In this document: piece after piece, positions 45,881-55,381 of the stretch
Layout: each line of letters opens with the position of its first letter
Numbering within the stretch: position 1 is the stretch's first letter
NCBI RefSeq assembly: GCF_900184255.1
Contig: NZ_LT854640.1
Coordinates: 1,386,156-1,450,155, forward strand
DNA: 64,000 bases
Reading direction: 5' to 3'
Source of the DNA: Haloimpatiens massiliensis
Lineage (GTDB): Bacteria > Bacillota > Clostridia > Clostridiales > Clostridiaceae
The notes under the pieces: generated by a model
Databases searched by the model: none
What the model was told of the DNA's origin: nothing
What the model saw: only the letters and a program-made list of their open reading frames with translations
Position numbers and translations under genes: made by a program

Positions 45881-47797
45881 ATGAATTATACAAAGCAATA
45901 TGATAAAGATAATATAAATAGAATAATACAGCGTTCGCACATTAGAAGTGAAGAATATGGAATAGAAAAAGAAAGGATTAGCCCTAAAAAGATATTAAAG
46001 AGACATGAGATATCTAATAATATAAGAAATAACAGAGGGTTGCTAAAGATAGCTGCTCCTTTTATAAAGAAGATATATGAAATTGTGGCTGGTTCTGGCT
46101 TTTTATTAATATTGACAGACAGAGATGGATGTATACTAAACATAATAGGCGATAAGGATATGTTAAAAGCAGCTAAGGATATGGATATGGTTATAGGAGC
46201 TTATATGGATGAAAAGAGCATTGGAACTAATGCAATGGGTACAGCTATTAGTGAAGATATGGCTATTCAAATTTCTGCAAAGGAACACTTCATAAATGCT
46301 TATCATAGATGGACTTGTTCTGCAGCTCCCATTCACAATGAAAAAGGAGAAATTATTGGTACTTTAAATTTAACGGGGAAAAGCAGTGAAGTACATTCTC
46401 ATACTCTTGGATTGGTTGTAGCATCGGTGAATTCCATAGAGAATGAGCTTAATAATAGAATTATAAATAATAAATTAGTAGAGGCATATAACTATATGAA
46501 TACCATAATGGATGCTATGACTTATGGTGTAATAGCAGTAAATAATCATGGTATAATACAGAATTTAAATAAATTTGCTTGTAGAATATTTAATGTTAAA
46601 GAGGTAGAATGTGAAGATAAACCTGTAAGTATTATTTTAGATAATTGGAATGATATACTAAAAAAATGCCATACCAAAGAGGTATACAAAGAAAATGATG
46701 TAATTATAAGGGTTGGACAAAAGAAAGAGAGATATAGTGAAGATATACATCCAATTGAAAATGAAAGTGGTGAACTTATAGGAGTTGTAATAACTATAAA
46801 AGAAATTCAAAAGGTTTTTAATTTGGTTAATAAATACAGTGGAATGAACGCTAGATATACTTTTGATGATTTGATTTGTGAAGATAAAGAAATGAAAAGG
46901 ATAATACAATTTGCCAAAACTATATCTTTAAGCCCATCTACAGTATTGATACAAGGGGAAAGTGGTACCGGAAAAGAGGTATTAGCGCAATCTATACATA
47001 ACTACAGTACTAGAAAAGAAGGACCTTTTGTGGCTATAAATTGTGGTGCTATACCTAAAAATTTAATAGAAAGTGAATTATTTGGATATGAAGAGGGAAG
47101 TTTTACAGGAGGAAAAAAAGGGGGGAGACCTGGTAAATTTGAACTTGCCAATGGAGGAACTTTGTTTTTGGATGAAATAGGAGAGATGCCATTAGATATG
47201 CAAGTTAATCTTCTTAGAGTTCTTCAGGAGAGATGTGTAACCAGAGTAGGTGGCAGTAGGTATATACCTATAGATGTAAGAATAATAGTCGCTACCAATA
47301 AGGAATTGAAAAAGGAGATAGAAAAAGGAACTTTTAGAAGTGATCTTTACTATAGAATAAGTGTAATTCCTATTGAAATACCTCCTTTGAGAGAAAGGAA
47401 AGTAGATTTAGATATTTTACTTAAGCATTTCTTGAAAATTAAATCTTTTAAATTAAAAAGAAATATTCCTATTATAGATGAAAATTTATATAGAGACATA
47501 ATGTCGTATAGTTGGCCGGGAAACGTTAGAGAACTAGAAAATTTTGTGGAAAATATAGTAAATTTAGGAGGAAACACATCATTTAACATAAAGCAAGAAA
47601 CTATAATAAAACAAACACAAAATGACTTTGTGCTTGACAATTTAGATTATGCATGTTCGTTAGAAGAGTTAGAAAGAAGAGCTATAATAGCTTGTATGGA
47701 GAAATTTAAAGGCAATGTATCTAAATCAGCAAATACTTTAGGGATAAGTAGGAATACTTTATATACAAAGATGAAAAAATACAAAATAATGTTATAA
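45881..47797 (+). CDS. Sigma-54-dependent activator (GAF-PAS-AAA+-Fis), AdhR/AcoR-like
   Basis: 638 residues. An AcoR-type GAF region (about 55-190, with HRWTCSAAPIHNEKGEIIGTLNLTG) is followed by a PAS region (about 205-310). The AAA+ domain has Walker A GESGTGKE near 360, then the sigma-54 contact loop, which reads GSFTGG instead of GAFTGA, then GTLFLDEIGEMP. A Fis-type helix-turn-helix ends the protein (GNVSKSANTLGISRNTLYTKMKKY). The alcohol dehydrogenase gene with its sigma-54 promoter is next, as in the AdhR system known from solventogenic clostridia. Confidence 0.92.
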   Translation: MNYTKQYDKDNINRIIQRSHIRSEEYGIEKERISPKKILKRHEISNNIRNNRGLLKIAAPFIKKIYEIVAGSGFLLILTDRDGCILNIIGDKDMLKAAKDMDMVIGAYMDEKSIGTNAMGTAISEDMAIQISAKEHFINAYHRWTCSAAPIHNEKGEIIGTLNLTGKSSEVHSHTLGLVVASVNSIENELNNRIINNKLVEAYNYMNTIMDAMTYGVIAVNNHGIIQNLNKFACRIFNVKEVECEDKPVSIILDNWNDILKKCHTKEVYKENDVIIRVGQKKERYSEDIHPIENESGELIGVVITIKEIQKVFNLVNKYSGMNARYTFDDLICEDKEMKRIIQFAKTISLSPSTVLIQGESGTGKEVLAQSIHNYSTRKEGPFVAINCGAIPKNLIESELFGYEEGSFTGGKKGGRPGKFELANGGTLFLDEIGEMPLDMQVNLLRVLQERCVTRVGGSRYIPIDVRIIVATNKELKKEIEKGTFRSDLYYRISVIPIEIPPLRERKVDLDILLKHFLKIKSFKLKRNIPIIDENLYRDIMSYSWPGNVRELENFVENIVNLGGNTSFNIKQETIIKQTQNDFVLDNLDYACSLEELERRAIIACMEKFKGNVSKSANTLGISRNTLYTKMKKYKIML

Positions 47798-47892
47798 ATT
47801 TAATTTTTTTATACAAATAAATGAGTTTAATTTAACATAAATAAATGCAAAATGTGTTAAAAAAAATGACAATGTAATGAAATTTAACAGTG

Positions 47893-47943
47893 AATAAAAT
47901 AAAAGTGTAATATTTTTTTACACTTTTATTTTATTCATTTTTT
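47893..47943 (+). terminator. Intrinsic terminator after the sigma-54 activator gene
   Basis: A perfect 18-bp AT-rich stem (47893-47910 with 47920-47937) is followed by ATTTTTTAT. It separates the regulator from its presumed target. Confidence 0.88.
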
Positions 47944-48005
47944 ATGAAATGATTTAAAATTAACAAAACAGGGGTTTACATTGATATTTTTATGACAATA
48001 CAATC

Positions 48006-48021
48006 TTGGCATGATAATTGC
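48006..48021 (+). promoter_or_regulatory. Sigma-54 promoter of the alcohol dehydrogenase gene
   Basis: TTGGCATGATAATTGC has GG and GC ten bases apart and lies 74 bases before the ATG. It differs from the PTS promoter at 25463 at one position (TGATAATT versus TGTAAATT region). The AT-rich 60 bases before it would hold the activator sites. Confidence 0.93.
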
Positions 48022-48094
48022 TAAGAATATAAGTATAGAAAATAAGCATAATAAACTATGTATAAACAAAGTATATAGGTAGGAGGAATGGAAA

Positions 48095-49261
48095 ATGAGT
48101 AGATTTACATTGCCAAGGGACATTTATTTCGGAAATGGTTCATTAGAAACACTAAAAACTTTAAAAGGAAAAAGAGCCGTTGTAGTTGTGGGCGGAGGCT
48201 CAATGAAGAGATTTGGATTTTTAGATAAAGTAGAAGCTTACCTAAAAGAAGCTGGAATGGAAGTAAAATTAATAGAAGGAGTAGAACCAGATCCATCTGT
48301 TGAAACAGTTATGAATGGTGCTGCAGTTATGAGAGAATTCCAGCCAGATTGGATAGTTTCTATAGGTGGAGGTTCTCCAATAGATGCAGCCAAAGCTATG
48401 TGGATATTCTACGAGTACCCAGAATTTACTTTTGAACAAGCAGTTGTTCCATTTGGATTACCTGAATTAAGACAAAAAGCTAAATTTGTAGCTATACCTT
48501 CAACTAGTGGAACTGCTACAGAAGTTACAGCTTTCTCAGTTATAACAAACTATAATGAAAAGATAAAATATCCTTTAGCAGACTTTAATTTAACACCGGA
48601 TGTAGCTATAGTAGATCCAGATTTAGCTCAAACTATGCCAGCTAAGCTAGTAGCACATACTGGAATGGATGCTTTAACACATGCTATAGAAGCATATGTT
48701 GCTACATTAAGATCATCTTTCTCAGATCCATTAGCTATGGAAGCTATAGAAATGGTAAAGGAAAATTTATTAAAATCATATGAAGGTGACAATGAAGCAA
48801 GAGATGAAATGCACATTGCTCAATGTTTAGCAGGAATGGCCTTCTCTAATGCATTGCTTGGAATAACTCATAGTATGGCACATAAAACAGGAGCTGTATT
48901 CCATATACCACATGGATGTGCAAATGCTATATTCTTACCATATGTAATAGATTTTAATAAGAAGGCTTGTGGAGAAAGATATGCTAAAATAGCTAAGAAA
49001 TTAGGCCTTGCTGGAAATACTCAAGATGAGTTAATAGATTCATTAACAGATATGATAAGAGAAATGAATAAGAAGATGAATATACCATTAACTATGAAAG
49101 AATATGGTGTAACTGAAGAAGACTTTAAAGCTAACTTAGAATTTATATCAGAAAATGCAGTTGCAGATGCTTGCACATCATCAAATCCAAGAGCTATATC
49201 AGTAGATGAGATGAAGAAAGTATTTGAAGCTACTTTCTACGGAAATAAAGTAGAGTTTTAG
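48095..49261 (+). CDS. Iron-containing alcohol dehydrogenase (butanol/ethanol type)
   Basis: 388 residues. The nucleotide site is SIGGGSPIDAAKAMW; iron ligands are in HTGMDALTHAIEAY and GITHSMAHKTGAVFHIPHG. The group III Fe-ADH family includes NAD(P)H-dependent butanol dehydrogenases. ATG at 48095 after AGGAGGA. Control by sigma-54 and the upstream activator suggests aldehyde- or redox-responsive reduction of aldehydes to alcohols. A terminator follows, so it is monocistronic. Confidence 0.95.
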   Translation: MSRFTLPRDIYFGNGSLETLKTLKGKRAVVVVGGGSMKRFGFLDKVEAYLKEAGMEVKLIEGVEPDPSVETVMNGAAVMREFQPDWIVSIGGGSPIDAAKAMWIFYEYPEFTFEQAVVPFGLPELRQKAKFVAIPSTSGTATEVTAFSVITNYNEKIKYPLADFNLTPDVAIVDPDLAQTMPAKLVAHTGMDALTHAIEAYVATLRSSFSDPLAMEAIEMVKENLLKSYEGDNEARDEMHIAQCLAGMAFSNALLGITHSMAHKTGAVFHIPHGCANAIFLPYVIDFNKKACGERYAKIAKKLGLAGNTQDELIDSLTDMIREMNKKMNIPLTMKEYGVTEEDFKANLEFISENAVADACTSSNPRAISVDEMKKVFEATFYGNKVEF

Positions 49262-49273
49262 TTTAAAATAAAA

Positions 49274-49305
49274 GGAAACCTCCCAAGTGGAGGATTTCTT
49301 TTTTA
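49274..49305 (+). terminator. Intrinsic terminator after adh
   Basis: GAAACCTCC pairs with GGAGGATTTC (one bulge), followed by a seven-base T run. Confidence 0.9.
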
Positions 49306-49708
49306 AAAAAATTATTATATAAATAGATAATATAGTATCTATTCGAAAAATCTATAATGAATTTTTTTATGTAAACAGGATTAAAAATTAGATAAAATAT
49401 TAACTAAATGTTAACATGTTTTTATTAATCATTAGTTTACAGTTATCAAACCTCATACTCTTATGGTGAATGTAGTTCAAGTAAAATGTTAAAAAGTTAT
49501 CGAAAAAACATTGTTTTTGTACATAATATGAAAAAACAAATTAAAAATAATTTAGAGTAGTTAAAGAAAAGTCTAAAAATTCAAATTTTAGAATTAACAT
49601 TACAATAAAAATAACTTTATTAATGAAAAAATTGTGATATAATAAAACTAGTGTGTTTTTTTAATAAAAAATTTTAATAAAATTATAATAAAATATGGAG
49701 GAATTACC
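49306..49708. other. Intergenic region before the NfnAB fusion gene
   Basis: About 400 AT-rich bases. GATATAATAAAAC near 49634 could be a -10 region for the flavoprotein gene. No hairpin family or riboswitch was recognised. Confidence 0.5.
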
Positions 49709-51961
49709 ATGTTTAAGATAGTAGAGAAAAAATTATTAGCACCTCAAATTTATCTTATGAAGATACATGCACCAAGAGTTGCTAAAGCAGCACAGCCAGG
49801 ACAATTTATAATCGTAAGAATGGATGAAAAGGGAGAAAGAATACCTCTTACTATTTGTGATTACGATGTACAAGCAGGAACTGTAACTATAGTATTCCAA
49901 TCAATTGGTTGCTCAACTACAAGAATGGCTCAATACGAAGAAGGAGATAGCTTCGCAGATTTTGTAGGACCACTAGGTCAACCTTCAGAATACGTTCATG
50001 AAAATTTAGAAGAATTAAAAGAAAAGAAAATAGTATTTATAGCTGGCGGAGTTGGAACAGCTCCAGTTTATCCACAAGCTAAATGGTTACATGAGCGCGG
50101 AGTAGAAGTAGATGTAATCATAGGAGCTAAATCTAAGGATTATATGATCCTTGAAGATGAAATGAAATCAGTTGCAAATGTATATCCAGCAACAGATGAT
50201 GGTTCTTATGGATATAAGGGATTAGTTACTAACTTACTAAAAGATCTAGTAGAAAATCAAGGTAAAAAGTACGATTTAGTTATAGCTATTGGACCTATGA
50301 TAATGATGAAATTTGTATGTAAGTTAACTGAAGAATTAGGAATCAGAACAATAGTAAGCTTAAACTCTATAATGGTTGACGGAACAGGAATGTGTGGCGC
50401 ATGTAGAGTTACTGTAGACGGAAAAACTAGATTTGCTTGTGTTGAAGGACCTGAATTTGATGGACATAAAGTTGATTTTGCAGAAGCAATGAAAAGACAA
50501 GGTATGTATAAATCACAAGAATGTGAAAAAACTGAAGAGTTTAATCAAAATTGTAAACTTCTAGATGAGAAAAAAGTAGATAGAATGAAAAGAACTCCAG
50601 TAAAGGAGCAAGATCCAAAAGTAAGAGCTACTAATTTTGACGAAGTATGTCTTGGATACGATGAAGAGGACGCAGTAAAAGAAGCATCAAGATGTTTAAA
50701 CTGTAAGAATCCTCTATGTAGACCTAAATGTCCAGTTTCAATAGATATACCAGGATTTATTCAACATGTTAAAAATAGAGAATTTGCTGAAGCTGCAAAA
50801 GTTATAGCTAAATACAGTGCACTTCCAGCTGTTTGCGGAAGAGTTTGTCCTCAAGAATTACAATGTGAAGGAAAATGTGTTCTTGGAATTAAAGGTGAGC
50901 CTGTAGCTATAGGAAAACTTGAAAGATTTGTAGCAGATTGGTCAAGAGAGCACAATGTAGATTTATCAGAAACAGCTCCAAAGAATGGTAAAAAGGTAGC
51001 TGTAATAGGTAGTGGTCCTTCAGGATTAACATGTGCTGGAGATCTTGCTAAAATGGGCTATGACGTTACTATATTCGAAGCTTTACATGAAGCCGGTGGA
51101 GTTTTAGTATACGGAATTCCAGAATTCAGATTACCAAAAGAAAAAGTTGTTAAAGCTGAAGTTGAAAATGTTAAAAAACTAGGTGTTAAAATAGAAACAG
51201 ACGTAATAGTAGGAAGAACTATTACTATAGATCAATTATTTGAAGAAGAAGACTTCCAAGCAGTATTTATAGGTTCAGGAGCAGGTCTTCCAAAATTCAT
51301 GGGAATATCAGGAGAAAACTTAAATGGAGTTTTATCTGCTAATGAATTCCTAACAAGAAACAACTTAATGAAAGCTTTCAAAGAAGGATACGATACTCCA
51401 ATTAGAGTTGGACAAAAAGTTGCAGTAGTAGGTGGCGGAAACGTTGCTATGGACGCAGCAAGAACAGCTTTAAGATTAGGAGCAGAAGTTCATGTAGTTT
51501 ACAGAAGATCTGAATCAGAACTTCCAGCAAGAGTTGAAGAAGTTCATCACGCTAAAGAAGAAGGAATAATCTTTGACCTACTTACAAATCCAGTAGAAAT
51601 AATTGGAGATGAAAATAACTGGGTTCAAGGAATGAAATGTATAAAGATGGAACTAGGTGAACCAGATGCATCAGGAAGAAGAAAACCGATAGAAATACCA
51701 GGATCTGAATTCGTGATGGATGTAGACACTGTAATAATGTCATTAGGTACAGCTCCAAACTCATTGATTCCTTCAACAACAAAAGGACTAGAAATTAATA
51801 AGAGAAGATGTATTGTTGCAGAAGAAGAAACTGGCGCTACTTCAAGAGAAGCAGTATATGCTGGTGGAGATGCTGTAACAGGTGCAGCTACAGTTATACT
51901 TGCTATGGGAGCAGGTAAAAATGCAGCAGCAGCTATAGATAAGTATTTAAGCGAAAAATAA
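49709..51961 (+). CDS. Fused NfnAB-type NADH-dependent ferredoxin:NADP oxidoreductase
   Basis: 750 residues joining two proteins that are often separate. Residues 1-280 are a ferredoxin reductase-like FAD/NAD module ending in a 2Fe-2S site, DGTGMCGACRVTVDGKTRFACVEGP. Residues about 300-750 are GltD-like: CLNCKNPLCRPKCPVSIDIP and CGRVCPQELQCEGKC (iron-sulfur ligands), GSGPSGLTCAGDLA (FAD) and VVGGGNVAMDAARTALRLGAEVHVVYRRSE (NADPH). It should bifurcate or transfer electrons among NADH, ferredoxin and NADPH. Databases often label it as a dihydroorotate dehydrogenase B/glutamate synthase fusion. Starts at ATG after GGAGG; monocistronic. Confidence 0.93.
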   Translation: MFKIVEKKLLAPQIYLMKIHAPRVAKAAQPGQFIIVRMDEKGERIPLTICDYDVQAGTVTIVFQSIGCSTTRMAQYEEGDSFADFVGPLGQPSEYVHENLEELKEKKIVFIAGGVGTAPVYPQAKWLHERGVEVDVIIGAKSKDYMILEDEMKSVANVYPATDDGSYGYKGLVTNLLKDLVENQGKKYDLVIAIGPMIMMKFVCKLTEELGIRTIVSLNSIMVDGTGMCGACRVTVDGKTRFACVEGPEFDGHKVDFAEAMKRQGMYKSQECEKTEEFNQNCKLLDEKKVDRMKRTPVKEQDPKVRATNFDEVCLGYDEEDAVKEASRCLNCKNPLCRPKCPVSIDIPGFIQHVKNREFAEAAKVIAKYSALPAVCGRVCPQELQCEGKCVLGIKGEPVAIGKLERFVADWSREHNVDLSETAPKNGKKVAVIGSGPSGLTCAGDLAKMGYDVTIFEALHEAGGVLVYGIPEFRLPKEKVVKAEVENVKKLGVKIETDVIVGRTITIDQLFEEEDFQAVFIGSGAGLPKFMGISGENLNGVLSANEFLTRNNLMKAFKEGYDTPIRVGQKVAVVGGGNVAMDAARTALRLGAEVHVVYRRSESELPARVEEVHHAKEEGIIFDLLTNPVEIIGDENNWVQGMKCIKMELGEPDASGRRKPIEIPGSEFVMDVDTVIMSLGTAPNSLIPSTTKGLEINKRRCIVAEEETGATSREAVYAGGDAVTGAATVILAMGAGKNAAAAIDKYLSEK

Positions 51962-51970
51962 ATTATGTAT

Positions 51971-52006
51971 AAAGCCTTGGGTTAAGTATAACCTAAGGCT
52001 TTTTAT
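51971..52006. terminator. Bidirectional terminator
   Basis: AAAGCCTTGGGTTA pairs with TAACCTAAGGCTTT, followed by TTATAATT. It serves the NfnAB gene and the convergent small gene. Confidence 0.9.
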
Positions 52007-52013
52007 AATTTTA

Positions 52014-52409
52014 TTAATACCAATATCCACCATGCCCATAATGAGGTCTTCTGCGCCTTCTACGCCTACCTATAAGTTCTCTAATTAGTAGTATTCTAAA
52101 TAAGTCATTTAAGGCTCTTCTCCTACCATAATGACGTTTCCTATTATAATCTTTATGGTCATTATGTTCATACTCTTCGTCCATTTCTTCTAAGTGATCT
52201 TTAATATTTTCATACATATTTTCACAAGCTTCATCTAAGTCTTTATCACTTGGTGTATACATCCATCCATATTTTCTTTCCATCATGTCACAATGCATTA
52301 TAACCATAGGATAAATTTTATGATAGATTCTAGGGTACATTCTCCTTAAATCTTCATGGTCATCATACATGTTCATGTAAGGCATGCAAGGCCAATAACA
52401 ATTATACAT
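52014..52409 (-). CDS. Tyr/Arg-rich small protein, possibly spore-coat associated
   Basis: 131 residues. The N-terminus is Tyr/Met/Cys-rich (MYNCYWPCMPYMNMYDDHEDLRRMYP), with a middle YPMVIMHCDMMERKYGWMY and an acidic helical part. A basic stretch follows (LLIRELIGRRRRRRRPHYGHGGYWY). ATG at 52409 follows GGAGGAC. I recall similar unnamed clostridial proteins with this Tyr/Arg-rich end; a coat role is only suggested by composition. No transmembrane segment or signal peptide. Confidence 0.65.
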   Translation of the reverse strand: MYNCYWPCMPYMNMYDDHEDLRRMYPRIYHKIYPMVIMHCDMMERKYGWMYTPSDKDLDEACENMYENIKDHLEEMDEEYEHNDHKDYNRKRHYGRRRALNDLFRILLIRELIGRRRRRRRPHYGHGGYWY

Positions 52410-52684
52410 AAAAGTCCTCCATAGAAATTTGCTCTTCCATAAAATTATATGATTTAGTTATAGATACTGTTACTAAAATTAGTTATTAAAGTATAGTAAT
52501 AGTAAATCTGAGCTTAAGTATAAAACTCCTTTGAGAGTTTTAATAAAATATAAATTAATGGGTTGTCAACTAAGAATAAATACTACAATATATAGAATTT
52601 GCATGAAGCAAGCTTAAATTGGTATAATAAATACATGTGATTTAATATAAAAGCTGTAAATAGATATAAAGAGAAGGTGAAGAT

Positions 52685-53563
52685 GTGGATTTTGAATATG
52701 TGGAAGAATTAAAGGATAGAATAATTATAAAAAATGTTAGAAATTTTGAACTTGCTCATGTATTTGATTGTGGACAGTGTTTTAGATGGATTCAGCAAGA
52801 AAACGGAAATTATATAGGAGTAGCTCTGGGAAGGGTAGCAGAAATAGAGAAATCAGGAAATGACATTATAATATACAATTCTAATGAAAGAGAATTTAAA
52901 GATATTTGGGCGGAATACTTTGATTTATATAGAGATTATGGAACTATAAAAGAAATTTTAAAAAGGGATCCAGTTTTAGAGGAAGCGGTGGAATTTGGAG
53001 ATGGTATTAGAATATTAAAGCAAAATCCTTTTGAAATGCTTATCTCCTTTATAATATCTGCTAATAATAGAATACCTATGATAAAGAGAGCAATAAATAG
53101 TATAAGTAAGAAATACGGAGAAGAATTAGAGTATAAAGGACAAAAGTATTATACTTTTCCTACAATAGAAAAACTTCATGAAGCCACTATAGAAGAATTG
53201 GAAGAGTGTGGAGTTGGTTTTAGAGGAAAGTATATTGTAGACACAGTTGAAAAATTATATAAAGGTGAACTCAATTTAGAGGAAATAAAAAAATTAAATG
53301 ATGATAAATGTCATGAAGAGATTCAAAAATTTGCTGGAGTGGGGCCAAAAGTAGGGGATTGTGTTATGCTATTTTCTATGCAAAAGTATTCAGCATTTCC
53401 TGTAGATGTTTGGGTTAAAAGAGCAATGCATTATTTTTATCTAGCGCCAGATGTATCTTTAAAGAAAATAAGAGAGTTTGCTAGAGAAAAATTTCATGAA
53501 TTTTCAGGATTTGCTCAGCAGTATTTATTTTACTATGCTAGAGAAAATAAAATAGACATATAG
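52685..53563 (+). CDS. 8-oxoguanine DNA glycosylase (OGG1-type)
   Basis: 292 residues, GTG start after AAGGTG. An N-terminal beta domain (FDCGQCFRWIQQENGNYIGVALGRV) precedes the helix-hairpin-helix core, FAGVGPKVGDCVMLFSM. The catalytic lysine is in GVGFRGKYIVDT near residue 180 and the aspartate in FPVDVWVKR. The enzyme excises 8-oxoG and nicks the strand. Clostridia commonly carry this eukaryote-like OGG type. Single gene with a terminator after it. Confidence 0.93.
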   Translation: MDFEYVEELKDRIIIKNVRNFELAHVFDCGQCFRWIQQENGNYIGVALGRVAEIEKSGNDIIIYNSNEREFKDIWAEYFDLYRDYGTIKEILKRDPVLEEAVEFGDGIRILKQNPFEMLISFIISANNRIPMIKRAINSISKKYGEELEYKGQKYYTFPTIEKLHEATIEELEECGVGFRGKYIVDTVEKLYKGELNLEEIKKLNDDKCHEEIQKFAGVGPKVGDCVMLFSMQKYSAFPVDVWVKRAMHYFYLAPDVSLKKIREFAREKFHEFSGFAQQYLFYYARENKIDI

Positions 53564-53621
53564 TATCTTTGATTTATCAAGGCTTAATGGGCTTGAAAGG
53601 TGATTGGTCAAAAGGTTCGTC

Positions 53622-53664
53622 AAAAATAAAAGCGCTGGTAATATAATACCGATGCTTTTATTTT
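53622..53664 (+). terminator. Intrinsic terminator
   Basis: AAAAATAAAAGC pairs with GCTTTTATTTTT, with an inner GGTA/TACC pair, followed by ATATT. It ends the glycosylase gene. Confidence 0.8.
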
Positions 53665-54042
53665 TATATTCTTAATATATTAGATAATCCCATGAATGTT
53701 TAAAAATATGTAAACTATTTTTAACTTATTATATTTAATTAAGTTATATAATACTTTGTAGAAGTGTAGTGAGTTTTAAAAATAGTATTAGTTATAAAGA
53801 AAGTCCGTATTTACATATAGAGTTGTAGCTAAAACTTAAAAAATTTAATATTAATTTTTAAAATATAAAGTATAGTATTCAGAAAAATTTCAAAACTATA
53901 TAATAAGTAGAAGTATAATATTTACATATTAATTTATAAAAAATTTGCTTAAATAAAGTTGTTGATTTTATATAGATTGTTACGTTAGATAACTATGGGA
54001 TAAATTATGTGGGTTAAGTCTATTATGAAAGTTGGAGAGCTT
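53665..54042. other. Intergenic region
   Basis: About 380 very AT-rich bases before the TVP38 gene. No gene, riboswitch or repeat-family member was recognised. Confidence 0.5.
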
Positions 54043-54762
54043 ATGAAAAAAATAAATAGAAATTTGAGGAAATTTTTAGATTTTTTAATAAAATATAAAA
54101 AGACAACTGTGTCCATAATATTTTTACTTATATTTGGATATATATCCTATGAATATTATAAATATTTCAATATTTTAAAGGATCCAGTAAAGATAAAAAA
54201 AGCCATACTATCCTATGGAAATTACAGTGTATTAGTTTTTTTGATGTTACAAATAATTCAAGTGGTGGTTTTTTTTATACCAGGAGAAATAATACAAATT
54301 GCTGGGGGATACATATATGGAACTGTATTGGGGGGGGCATTTTCCATATTAGGCATATTAATTGGAAGTTTTATGGTTTATTATATATCTAGATATTTAG
54401 GAAGAGATCTAGTTCAGAAGATGGTCTCCAAGGATAAATTTAAGCTTTTTCATAAAATATTAGATGCAAGTAGTCATGTAAAGATTATATTTTTATTGTA
54501 TTTAATACCAGGTATTCCCAAGGATGCCCTGGCGTATATATGTGGCATAGCGGATGTTTCCTTTAAGGATTTTATAATATTTTCTACCCTTGGAAGAATA
54601 CCAGCTATATTTATATCTACATATTTTGGAAATAGAATTGAAGTTGGGGAGATAGGTTCTATTGTAGTTATATCTATTGTAGTGCTTATAATATTTATTA
54701 TAAGCACCATTAAAGGTAATAGTATATTAAAAAAAATGTCAAAGAAAAAGAAAATTAATTAA
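54043..54762 (+). CDS. TVP38/TMEM64 (DedA-superfamily) membrane protein
   Basis: 239 residues from the ATG at 54043, five bases after GGAG; ATGs at 54007 and 54025 are in frame but less well placed. Five to six hydrophobic segments. The SNARE-associated core motif is visible: FFIPGEIIQIAGGYIYGTVLGGAFSILGILIGSFMVYYISRYLGRDLV, then LYLIPGIPKDALAYICGIA. Family members act in lipid scrambling or undecaprenyl-phosphate recycling; the exact role here is unknown. Its end overlaps the convergent DUF1461 gene by 8 bases. Confidence 0.9.
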   Translation: MKKINRNLRKFLDFLIKYKKTTVSIIFLLIFGYISYEYYKYFNILKDPVKIKKAILSYGNYSVLVFLMLQIIQVVVFFIPGEIIQIAGGYIYGTVLGGAFSILGILIGSFMVYYISRYLGRDLVQKMVSKDKFKLFHKILDASSHVKIIFLLYLIPGIPKDALAYICGIADVSFKDFIIFSTLGRIPAIFISTYFGNRIEVGEIGSIVVISIVVLIIFIISTIKGNSILKKMSKKKKIN

Positions 54763-55381
54763 GCTTTTTGCTAAAAATAAGCATTATTATGGAGTTTATG
54801 GATATTAATAATAGTATGAAAAAAAGACATAAAGCAAAAAAGCTTTCTGGAAGTATGTTTATAATTGGATCCTTTTCAGGAGAGAACATCCAATAATCAT
54901 TTTTAAAAATAAGTTTATGAAAAATATCAAAACCCTTTTGAAAATTCATATAGACTAGAACTATAGCACCCATAAGACTTAATAGAAATGTAGAGGAAAG
55001 TTTTAAAGTTTCCTTTGTATTTATTAAGTTTTTATTTAAAAGTAAAAAATACATCCATAAAAAACCTAAATAGAATATATAAAAATTAGTGGTTATATTT
55101 TGAAAAATAGTTTTTACATCAATAAAGTGCATAATTCCTTCTTTAGAAGATGAAAAAGAAGGTAAATCTAATTCATTATTATTAGGATACATCAAATAAT
55201 CTATTAGATAATTATAATTATTTTTTATTTCATTTTTTTCTAGAGACGAGGTGTTTTGAATTTGAAATTTATCAATGGAAAAATAGTAAATGGGTTTAAA
55301 ATTTACAGTAAACAATATGCTCCATAAAATTATAATAAAACATATTAGAGTAGAAGTTATAATTTTGTAAATATTTTTCAC
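54755..55381 (-). CDS. DUF1461 (TIGR01906-type) integral membrane protein
   Basis: 208 residues, GTG start at 55381 with GGTG eight bases before. Five or so hydrophobic segments. The family's typical pieces are visible: FTVNFKPIYYFSIDKF, HFIDVKTIF, and NDYWMFSPEKDPIINILPESFFALC near the C-terminus. Function unknown. Convergent with and overlapping the TVP38 gene. Confidence 0.85.
   Translation of the reverse strand: MKNIYKIITSTLICFIIILWSILFTVNFKPIYYFSIDKFQIQNTSSLEKNEIKNNYNYLIDYLMYPNNNELDLPSFSSSKEGIMHFIDVKTIFQNITTNFYIFYLGFLWMYFLLLNKNLINTKETLKLSSTFLLSLMGAIVLVYMNFQKGFDIFHKLIFKNDYWMFSPEKDPIINILPESFFALCLFFILLLISINSIIMLIFSKKLN

Noticed and set aside
47935..47970. Possible Rex operator before the alcohol dehydrogenase gene (ATGATTTAAAATTAACAA)
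   Set aside because: Only the right half-site TTAACAA matches well; the left half has several mismatches. Too weak to list as a feature.
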